In this document: one piece after another, positions 1 to 6,092 of the stretch
Position numbering within the stretch: the first letter of the stretch is position 1
Layout of the letters: every line of letters begins with the position of its first letter
DNA from: Spirulina sp. DLM2.Bin59
GTDB lineage: Bacteria; Cyanobacteriota; Cyanobacteriia; Cyanobacteriales; Spirulinaceae
Direction of reading: 5' to 3'
Length of the DNA: 7,320 nt
NCBI GenBank assembly: GCA_007693875.1
Contig: RECT01000056.1
Span: 1-7,320, forward strand
Made by a program: the position numbers and the translations under genes
Notes under the pieces: model-generated
Told to the model about the DNA's origin: nothing
Databases searched by the model: none
What the model saw: only the letters and a program-made list of their open reading frames with translations

Positions 1-203
1 GGCACTAAAAAGCTGAGATCGAATGTCGTTGCACCGGGAGGAACGATGCCTAAATCGCAGGGTAAATCAGGGCAAAGATCGGAAGGTTGGAATATGAATC
101 CTAAACCCGTTAAAACTTCGTCGGTTAAGATCACATTGACCGCATCGGTATCGCTGGGATTGTTAACCGTGAAGTTATAGGTGATGGTGTCCCCTGGATT
201 GAA
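1..203 (-). repeat. Long perfect direct repeat, copy 2 (continues past left edge)
   Basis: These 203 bases are identical, base for base, to 733-935. The copies lie 732 bp (244 codons) apart and in the same frame. This copy encodes residues F1036 to V1102 and is cut by the window edge, so the true repeat is longer. Identity stops abruptly at 203/204, where the sequence encoding the start of the Ig domain differs (PEQ here against PAT in the other copy). Confidence 0.95.
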
Positions 204-3200
204 TTGTTCCGGGCCAGTTTTGGTTAAGGATAGGGCTGGCAATGGATCGGGGTCAGGGTCAGGGATAATCGTTGTCACCTGGGCATCTGGACTTGAACCA
301 TCATTATTAATCGGATTGGGATCAAATGTGTCTGATGTGCTGCGGGCAATATTGGTATATTCTCCCGGCGTATCCAATCGTACGGTTACAGTATATTCTA
401 CCGTGGTTCCAGCAGCTAAGCTGTCCACATCCCAAACAATAAAATTCCCTTCCTGTATCCCCCCATCAGAAATCTCTGTCACTGTCACCCCAGCAGGAAT
501 TTCATCAGAGATACGCACATTGACCGCCGCATCATTGCCATTGTTAACTGTTTTAATCCTATAGGTATATTCTCCCACAGGGCCTGATTCTATCCCGCTT
601 TTTGTCGTTACTAAATCTGCATTAAGTAAACGGGTAGGCAGAGTCGCTTCAATGGGCTCATCAGGGGTAGGACTATTGCTATAGGTTAGTGTTACTTTGC
701 TGTCGATGGGGCTGATATCAGTATAGTCTAACGGCACTAAAAAGCTGAGATCGAATGTCGTTGCACCGGGAGGAACGATGCCTAAATCGCAGGGTAAATC
801 AGGGCAAAGATCGGAAGGTTGGAATATGAATCCTAAACCCGTTAAAACTTCGTCGGTTAAGATCACATTGACCGCATCGGTATCGCTGGGATTGTTAACC
901 GTGAAGTTATAGGTGATGGTGTCCCCTGGATTGAAGGTTGCGGGGCCATCTTTACTTAACGTGAGGTTGGGCGGTTCAGCGGGGTTGATCGTTAGGCTAA
1001 CGGTGTTGGAGGTGACGGGATCAGGGCCGATATTGAGAGCAGAGGCAACGGCAATATTATCAATGGGATCTGGCCCTTGGTAATTAGCGGGAACTGTAAA
1101 TGTCGTAATAATCGTGCGGGTTTCCCCGGCCGGAATTGTCCCCAATTGGCAAACATACGCCGTGTCACAATCCCCAGTATTGCTTTCAAAGCTTAAACCT
1201 GTGGGAATGGGATCATCCACTTCAACATTAAAGGCGGGGGCTGTGCCGGTATTTTCTACAATAATCGTATAACTTAAAGTTTCCCCTGGGCTGACAGTAG
1301 TTTGGCCCGTCGGGGGTGCTTTGGTAATACTTAAGGTGGTGGGTAAAGGGGGGCCAATCAGGAGCGGCTCAGTGCTAGCTTTGTTATTATCTTCATTGGG
1401 ATCATTAACATCATTAGGACGTATCACCCGTGCCGTGTTTTGAATGGTTTCCCCCTCCGATGCTAGATCAATAATGCCGGTGATGGTATAAATCACCTTA
1501 CTATCTCTGGGTAAATTAGCGGTAGTGTTTAAATTATTCCCAGAACCAGAAACATCATTACAAACACCCCCATTTTCTCCCGCACAAGTCCAGGTGACAT
1601 TACTAATCGCACTGGGGATGGTATCCGTCACAGGGACATTTTCAACACCGCTCGGACTAGCATCGGGGTTACTCACTTCGATGATGTAGGTGACAGTGCT
1701 ACCGGCAGCAATGGGGTCAGTGCTGGATTCTAACCGTTTGGTAATTTGTAAATCCGCTTCTTTGATCGTAAAACCACCGATCACCGGAATTGAAGGACTG
1801 GGAACATTCACCCAGGTATCAATCCCCACTTCATCCCCAAAATTATTCGTCCAACGGTGGGCCCCATTATTGCTAAGCACCCCCGCAATGGCGGATTCGC
1901 CACCTAAGGCGGCATTGTTGTAATAGATTAAGAATGGATCAGCCGGTAGGTTGAGGGCAGTGGGATCAGGACTGCTGATCAGCGGGCCATTCAAACGTTC
2001 AATGACAAAACCGCCCTTATTATTTTCTGGATCAATGAGGGGAAAGTGGACTTCCCCGATCGCCAATGTCATTGAACTCTGAAATGTAATATCCCCAGGC
2101 GGAACAGGGTTGCCTTGACCATCTAAGCCATCCCAGGGAATGATATTTTCTCCCGGTTGGGCAATGCCCATCAGGATGCGATCGCGCCCATTATCGGTAA
2201 TTTGCCCATCCCCATCCAGATCCAGGCCGATGGTATAGGTGGCGGTTCTGCTACTGGGGTTGGTGAAGATAAAACTGCCGGTGAGAGGGGAACTCCCCGC
2301 CTGGCCAATGGTTCCTTCTTCCCCCACAAACCGGAAATTTTGTGGCTCTGGGGGGTCTTCCGGTTCAGTGCGTAACCAATTCTCAATATTATTGACCCCA
2401 ATGTTGGCAAAACTAGGCAGCTCAGGGCTGGGGGGGTTTACAAAGAGGCGGTGGGTAATGTTGTCACTATCATCAAGCCTATCCGGGGAATGGATGGAAA
2501 CCCCAGCAGGAACGTTATTGCCGGTAGCATCACCGCTGAGCTCGACAGATTCAAAAATTGGTGGACTGTCGAAGGCGGTTCCGTTGCGGAAACCCTTGTT
2601 ATTGGCGAAGAGGGTGAAACCATCAGGGTCAAGATCACTGAAAGCAATGCGGTACTGAAAACCGTCTTTGGTGAGAACGTAAAGCCGCGAATTAAACGCG
2701 GCATCTTGACCCAAACGGCCGGGTAGATAATTCATAAAAACACGGCCCGGCTCTACTGCGACACCGAGAGTATCGGTGACGGTAATATCCCAAGCGGTTA
2801 CGAAAAATTCATTGGTTCCCTGTTGGCCGCTGTTGTTCCAGTTGTTGATCGCAGTCCGTAGCGTAGTGAGGTTGAAACTAGCGTTACTGCTGGGATCAGG
2901 GCTGACAAATTGCACCTGCCAAATCCCGGCTTGACCCGCTCCTACCACTACTTGGCAGGGGGTATAACCACCCAAAGCGGGAAAGGGGCCAATATTTTCC
3001 TGGGCAATGCTGCGAATGCGACCGGCAGCACTGCTACTACAACTCCCCGTTGCACCATTGGGAGCAATGTATTCAATCCGCCCTTGATTGACTCCCACGG
3101 CAGAAGATCCCAAATTAATGGTTTCCCCCTCCTTGGCATAGACGAACATTTTATTCTGACGAGGAATCCCCGCCAGGGGCACACCATCCCGGTAGAGCAG

Positions 3201-3308
3201 GAGGGGGCGATCGCCTTGCCCCTTCAATTCTCGGCTCCCCTCTGCTAGGGCAACAGTGGGAGTTAATAACAAACAGGCAAGGGTGATCAAAAAGGGAACG
3301 CGGAACAT
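1..3308 (-). CDS. Secreted DUF11/Ig-like repeat surface protein, 3' end beyond window
   Basis: Reading the minus strand from the ATG at 3308-3306 gives an uninterrupted frame of 1102 codons to the window edge, so the C-terminus is missing. Residues 1-22 form a Sec signal peptide with an A-L-A cleavage site. Residues 23 to about 510 are a Gly/Asn/Asp-rich, probably beta-stranded region that I recognise only as a type found ahead of DUF11 repeats; it has Cys90 and Cys118, a calcium-loop-like D363-x-D365-x-D367-G and a FlgD-Ig-like motif at W392-D393-G394. Five DUF11/CARDB-like Ig repeats follow, starting near residues 518, 658, 780, 896 and 1025, with typical openings (TK...v.pGdtvtYt) and NN-rich ends. 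It is probably an extracellular or outer-surface structural or adhesive protein; no catalytic motif is seen. No clear Shine-Dalgarno precedes the ATG, but the signal peptide fixes the start. It lies 17 bp downstream of the WD40 gene and is likely its operon partner. The anchoring or sorting signal, if any, is outside the window. Confidence 0.92.
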   Translation of the reverse strand, partial: MFRVPFLITLACLLLTPTVALAEGSRELKGQGDRPLLLYRDGVPLAGIPRQNKMFVYAKEGETINLGSSAVGVNQGRIEYIAPNGATGSCSSSAAGRIRSIAQENIGPFPALGGYTPCQVVVGAGQAGIWQVQFVSPDPSSNASFNLTTLRTAINNWNNSGQQGTNEFFVTAWDITVTDTLGVAVEPGRVFMNYLPGRLGQDAAFNSRLYVLTKDGFQYRIAFSDLDPDGFTLFANNKGFRNGTAFDSPPIFESVELSGDATGNNVPAGVSIHSPDRLDDSDNITHRLFVNPPSPELPSFANIGVNNIENWLRTEPEDPPEPQNFRFVGEEGTIGQAGSSPLTGSFIFTNPSSRTATYTIGLDLDGDGQITDNGRDRILMGIAQPGENIIPWDGLDGQGNPVPPGDITFQSSMTLAIGEVHFPLIDPENNKGGFVIERLNGPLISSPDPTALNLPADPFLIYYNNAALGGESAIAGVLSNNGAHRWTNNFGDEVGIDTWVNVPSPSIPVIGGFTIKEADLQITKRLESSTDPIAAGSTVTYIIEVSNPDASPSGVENVPVTDTIPSAISNVTWTCAGENGGVCNDVSGSGNNLNTTANLPRDSKVIYTITGIIDLASEGETIQNTARVIRPNDVNDPNEDNNKASTEPLLIGPPLPTTLSITKAPPTGQTTVSPGETLSYTIIVENTGTAPAFNVEVDDPIPTGLSFESNTGDCDTAYVCQLGTIPAGETRTIITTFTVPANYQGPDPIDNIAVASALNIGPDPVTSNTVSLTINPAEPPNLTLSKDGPATFNPGDTITYNFTVNNPSDTDAVNVILTDEVLTGLGFIFQPSDLCPDLPCDLGIVPPGATTFDLSFLVPLDYTDISPIDSKVTLTYSNSPTPDEPIEATLPTRLLNADLVTTKSGIESGPVGEYTYRIKTVNNGNDAAVNVRISDEIPAGVTVTEISDGGIQEGNFIVWDVDSLAAGTTVEYTVTVRLDTPGEYTNIARSTSDTFDPNPINNDGSSPDAQVTTIIPDPDPDPLPALSLTKTGPEQFNPGDTITYNFTVNNPSDTDAVNVILTDEVLTGLGFIFQPSDLCPDLPCDLGIVPPGATTFDLSFLV
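243..263 (-). repeat. Pro-Asp dipeptide linker repeat
   Basis: On the coding strand, CCTGAC-CCTGAC-CCCGAT-CCA encodes P-D-P-D-P-D-P at about residues 1016-1022, between Ig repeats 4 and 5. It is a short extended linker of the kind that separates exported beta domains. The codons have partly diverged, so it is not a pure simple repeat. Confidence 0.8.
733..935 (-). repeat. Long perfect direct repeat, copy 1
   Basis: Identical to 1-203 across at least 203 bases and encodes residues F792 to V858 of the surface protein, including the C835/C840 pair. The left flank (below 733) cannot be compared because the other copy leaves the window. On the right, identity ends sharply at 935. A 732-bp spacing divisible by three keeps the frame. 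Confidence 0.95.
3243..3308 (-). other. Sec signal peptide coding region of the DUF11 protein
   Basis: Residues 1-22 have one basic residue (Arg3), a hydrophobic core of Leu, Ile, Ala, Cys and Val, and A20-L21-A22 before Glu23, which fits signal peptidase I cleavage after Ala22. This is read directly from the translation; export through Sec is inferred from the family pattern. Confidence 0.85.
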
Positions 3309-3325
3309 GACAACAACACAAGGGC

Positions 3326-5473
3326 TTAGGGTTTTTGCCAGCGGGATAGTTCCCCCGCAGCGGTAACGGTGAGTAACTGTTGCCCCCCGTGACTGAATTG
3401 GCAGAGATGAACAGAGTGGGGATGATGGAGACGAGCAATCCGCGCCTCTCCACCGGGGCGAGCCGCCCACAGCGTCACAGTTTTGCCGCTGATGGTCGCA
3501 ATCAACAAGCCATCGGGGCTGAACTGTACCTGACGGATGGGGCCACTGGTGCGGTGGTGGTGGATGGGGCTAAGGGTATTGGTGGCCCAGAGGCGGAGGT
3601 GGCGATCGCTCCCCCCGCTGGCCACCTGCTCCCCATCGGGACTCATGGCCACCCCCTGCACCTCTCCCCCCGGCGCAGCATTGGCCACCTTTTCCCCCGT
3701 GGCGACATCCCAACGCTTCACCGTACCATCTTGGCTGCCACTGACCAAAAAATGGCCATCACCACTAAACGCCAAACTCTCCACCGTTGCCCAATGGCCC
3801 GTCAGAGTGCGTAAACGGTGGCCCGTCCCCAAATCCCAGAGCACAATGGTTTTATCACTGCTGGCGGTGGCACAGGTGCGGCCATGGGAGCTAAGGGCGA
3901 TCGCCGTCACCGGCAGACCATGGCCCGCCAAGGTATGACAGATCCGTTGCTCCCTCCAGACCAGAGCCTGGCCGGTTTGTTGCCCGAGGATCAGGGTTTG
4001 GGCATCGGAGCCAAAGGTGAGGGCCGTACAGTCAGGGGCAACTAAACTATGGTGAATCCCCTGGGTTTCAATGTCAAAAATGACCACCGGGCCATCACTT
4101 TGACGATAGGCCACGGAACCACCATCGCCACTAATGGCCACCGGCCCCTGGGCTGGCATCACGAGGCGCACCGTCGCAGTACAGCCCCAGGATTGCAAAC
4201 TTTCCGGATCCGTGTAGGGAAAATCGACGGATTCGGTAAACCGGTTGAGGGTATTACGGAGCGATCGCCCCCAGCCCCAAAGGTTTTCCCCCAGATCCCG
4301 AATCCCCGTTTCCAATTCCGTGCCAATTTTGTCTAAGGGATCAGGATCCGGAGGGCGGCCACCGCGTTCGGCAGCCTGAAAGGCCTCAAATTCTGCATCT
4401 AACTCATCGCCAAGGTCATCCTCCTCGCCAAAATCCTCCTCAAAATCCGCCTCAGGATGATCAGCAGGAGGGGGGACAACAGGAGCAGGTTCTGGGGTTG
4501 CGGCATCCCAAAGATCTTCCGTTGCAGGGGGTTCAGCCAGGGCCGTGACTTGATCTTGAATTCGCTGGATCGCCCGCTGCAGATCGGTAATTTCCGGTTG
4601 CCAGTTTTTCGGACTGGGCAGGGCGGCGAGATGGGTTTGCAAGTTGGCGATCGCCCCCTGCAATTCCGTTAAAACCTCAGGTTCAATGGCCAAACCCTTG
4701 AGATGGGCGATTTCCGCTGCCATGGGCGTGACCCGCGCCGCTAGATCTGCTAAGGCTTGGGGCAATTGGCTTTCAACCGCAGTTTTTAAACCCATTAACA
4801 GGGCGGGATCAGGGGTGATCCCGTTGAGATGCTCGATCTGTTCCGTGAGGTGGGCGATGGCCCGCTCGCTATTTTGGCGGTGATGGGTTTCGCCATCGGT
4901 CAAGGTTTGCACCTGAGCCTTAAGCGCCTCCACCACCCGCTGCATCATGCCAAATTCCTCAGGGGAAAAACGCTCCCGCAATTCCTGTATTTGGTGTTGT
5001 AACAACGTCACCGTTGCCGTGAGTTGCTCCCGTTGCGGATCCGGTGCCTGCATCTGGGCCTGTAATTGGCCCAACTGGCTGGCTAAATCCGTTAATTTCT
5101 GACGATCAGCCGCCCTCTCGGTGGTGAACTGCTCCGTTACATGGGCAAATTGGGGCGCTAATTCCCCCTGGCTTTGCTCCAGGGTGAGGAGGCGATCGCG
5201 CAGGGGTTGTAACTCTTCCTGATGCACCGGTTTTAAATCCGTTTCCACCTGAGCCACCAAATTTTGCTGGAGCTTCTCTAACTCCGCCTCAAGCATTTGC
5301 TGTTGTTTTCGCACCCGTTGATGAACAAACAGATTCACCCCCAAAGCGAGGGTTAGGGGAGCCGCCGCGTAGAGAAACTGCCGGGTTAAGGCCGCCGTAA
5401 TCGTCCCCGCCAGGGCAGCGGCGATCGCCCCCGATTCCAGCCCAAGCCCGCCTGGCGTTTGCTTACTCACCAA
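3326..5473 (-). CDS. Membrane-anchored coiled-coil protein with C-terminal seven-bladed WD40 propeller
   Basis: A 715-residue protein. Residues 15-50 hold two hydrophobic stretches (about 15-29 and 33-50) followed by RVRKQQQ, so it is a membrane anchor or hairpin. Residues 51 to about 312 are Gln/Glu/Leu-rich heptads predicted to form long coiled coils, broken by short Pro-containing turns. Residues 313-380 are an acidic, Pro-rich disordered linker, and 381-415 look amphipathic with closely spaced Trp (NLWGWGRSL). Residues 434-712 contain seven WD40 blades; the clearest are GH517-518...WD546-547 and GH559-560...WD588-589. WD40 propellers are protein-interaction platforms; the partner is unknown. 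The start is uncertain: TTG at 5473 and GTG at 5470 are adjacent, no in-frame ATG exists before an upstream TGA, and GTG is the more usual codon. The DUF11 gene starts 17 bp after its TAA stop, suggesting an operon and perhaps a shared envelope role. No enzymatic domain is seen. Confidence 0.93.
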   Translation of the reverse strand: MVSKQTPGGLGLESGAIAAALAGTITAALTRQFLYAAAPLTLALGVNLFVHQRVRKQQQMLEAELEKLQQNLVAQVETDLKPVHQEELQPLRDRLLTLEQSQGELAPQFAHVTEQFTTERAADRQKLTDLASQLGQLQAQMQAPDPQREQLTATVTLLQHQIQELRERFSPEEFGMMQRVVEALKAQVQTLTDGETHHRQNSERAIAHLTEQIEHLNGITPDPALLMGLKTAVESQLPQALADLAARVTPMAAEIAHLKGLAIEPEVLTELQGAIANLQTHLAALPSPKNWQPEITDLQRAIQRIQDQVTALAEPPATEDLWDAATPEPAPVVPPPADHPEADFEEDFGEEDDLGDELDAEFEAFQAAERGGRPPDPDPLDKIGTELETGIRDLGENLWGWGRSLRNTLNRFTESVDFPYTDPESLQSWGCTATVRLVMPAQGPVAISGDGGSVAYRQSDGPVVIFDIETQGIHHSLVAPDCTALTFGSDAQTLILGQQTGQALVWREQRICHTLAGHGLPVTAIALSSHGRTCATASSDKTIVLWDLGTGHRLRTLTGHWATVESLAFSGDGHFLVSGSQDGTVKRWDVATGEKVANAAPGGEVQGVAMSPDGEQVASGGSDRHLRLWATNTLSPIHHHRTSGPIRQVQFSPDGLLIATISGKTVTLWAARPGGEARIARLHHPHSVHLCQFSHGGQQLLTVTAAGELSRWQKP

Positions 5474-5486
5474 AATTCTTTTTCCC

Positions 5487-5503
5487 TGATCAACGAAAGA
5501 TCA
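5487..5503. promoter_or_regulatory. Short inverted repeat in the divergent intergenic region
   Basis: TGATC-AACGAAA-GATCA is a perfect 5-bp dyad around a 7-base spacer. It lies between the candidate -10 box and the start of the WD40 gene, where a repressor site could act. Arms this short occur often by chance, so an operator role is conjecture. Confidence 0.2.
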
Positions 5504-5508
5504 TCCCC

Positions 5509-5537
5509 ATCTTAGTCCTTTCCCTGAGAACTGCCCA
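5509..5537 (-). promoter_or_regulatory. Possible sigma70-type promoter for the WD40-DUF11 gene pair
   Basis: On the minus strand, TGGGCA (5537-5532) and TAAGAT (5514-5509) are separated by 17 bases. Each matches its consensus (TTGACA and TATAAT) at four of six positions. A start of transcription near 5502 would leave a leader of about 30 bases before the TTG/GTG start. The spacing is right but the matches are weak, so this is only a candidate. Confidence 0.3.
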
Positions 5538-5581
5538 TCACCCCCATGGCAGTGATACGCTGAACAGTTGTGCCGCCCCTC

Positions 5582-6076
5582 ATGCCGATGTTTAGTTTTT
5601 CCGCTTCCTCGGCCGATGCTGAACCCTGGAAGTATCGCCTTGACCAATTCGCCCGGGATTTTCGCCCCCAACTGGCGGCGATCGCCTGGGGTTTTCATCT
5701 GGCCAACCCCGATAGCACCGATGTTTTAGGCATTGACCTCAAACCCCAACCCCATTTTGTCACCTGTCCCCGCCGCGCCGTTGAAGCCCTCAACCACAAC
5801 GTCGCCCATCAACTGCAAGAAATTTTGGGCATTTTAGATGCCCATGATCCCGCCAAAGAGGTGTTTATCTTGGTCATTGGCGAGGGACAAATTAAGCTGC
5901 TCTACTTTGAATCCGATCCCCTGCCCCCCGATGCCTACGCCGCCCTCGACGAGCCACCTTTAGAAATCCTGATGATCCAATTGGAAGATGAACTGATCAG
6001 CCGCTTTCCCACCGATGGGGAAACCGAAACGCAGCCCACCCCCCCCAAACCACCAAAACCCGAAGAATTTTTATAG
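5582..6076 (+). CDS. ccmS: Probable beta-carboxysome assembly chaperone CcmS
   Basis: A small soluble protein of about 164 residues without signal peptide or membrane segment. The core (AWGFHLANPDS..., LGIDLKPQPHFVTCP, AVEALNHNV..QLQEILGI, VFILVIGEGQIKLLYFE) matches, from memory, the cyanobacterial family now named CcmS. Members of that family bind the C-terminal extension of shell protein CcmK1 and help beta-carboxysome assembly. The identity rests on recalled sequence pattern, not a search; the safe alternative is a conserved cyanobacterial protein of unknown function. The tail is Pro/Lys/Glu-rich (TPPKPPKPEEFL) and probably disordered. Start choice: ATG at 5582 and ATG at 5588 both precede the conserved part, and an in-frame GTG lies at 5570; none has a convincing Shine-Dalgarno. 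No ccm genes are adjacent: it is divergent from the WD40 gene and convergent with the glycosyltransferase, so it appears to be transcribed alone. Confidence 0.7.
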   Translation: MPMFSFSASSADAEPWKYRLDQFARDFRPQLAAIAWGFHLANPDSTDVLGIDLKPQPHFVTCPRRAVEALNHNVAHQLQEILGILDAHDPAKEVFILVIGEGQIKLLYFESDPLPPDAYAALDEPPLEILMIQLEDELISRFPTDGETETQPTPPKPPKPEEFL

Positions 6077-6092
6077 CCTAAAATAGCCTAAA
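6073..6092. repeat. Tandem 10-bp duplication at the convergent gene ends
   Basis: ATAGCCTAAA occurs twice in direct succession. The first copy holds the TAG stop of the CcmS-like gene (6074-6076) and the second holds, on the other strand, the TAG stop of the glycosyltransferase (6090-6088). The genes end 11 bp apart and no hairpin terminator can be made in the gap. Confidence 0.85.

Larger units (their letters stand above)
1..1757 (-). repeat. Tandem DUF11/CARDB-like Ig domain array
   Basis: Five consecutive protein repeats of about 115-140 residues, the last cut by the window edge. Starts are near residues 518 (EADLQITK), 658 (TLSITK), 780 (PNLTLSK), 896 (NADLVTTK) and 1025 (ALSLTK). Repeats 1, 2, 3 and 5 carry a close Cys pair in the middle strands (C575/C583, C714/C720, C835/C840 and the copy of the last). 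Repeat 4 has none. Repeats 3 and 5 are near copies, so the array seems to have grown by duplicating a two-domain unit (Cys-containing plus Cys-free). DUF11 repeats are known in large exported bacterial and archaeal surface proteins, where they act as spacers or stalks. Confidence 0.85.

Noticed and set aside
1..935. The repeated 203-bp blocks as insertion-sequence ends or a CRISPR-like array.
   Set aside because: They are in-frame coding sequence for an Ig domain; there are no terminal inverted repeats, no transposase and no short regularly spaced repeat-spacer pattern.
181..2726. Several plus-strand open frames of 70-140 codons (for example 181-564, 1690-1923, 2239-2658, 2451-2726).
   Set aside because: All lie antisense within the continuous minus-strand surface-protein frame, which has clear domain motifs; their translations are low-complexity and show no family pattern.
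3270..3300. Cys12 in the signal peptide (T-L-A-C) as a lipoprotein lipobox.
   Set aside because: Position -3 is Thr and -2 is Leu, the Cys lies in the middle of the hydrophobic core, and a good A-L-A signal peptidase I site follows at 20-22.
3380..4883. Plus-strand open frames opposite the WD40 gene (3380-3814, 3537-3938, 3818-4045, 4049-4336, 4457-4672, 4644-4883).
   Set aside because: They mirror the WD40/coiled-coil coding sequence, overlap one another in different frames, and have no recognisable domains.
5501..5698. A 65-codon minus-strand frame across the start of the CcmS-like gene.
   Set aside because: It overlaps the conserved N-terminal part of that gene in antisense and encodes a Gly/Arg/His-rich sequence without family features.
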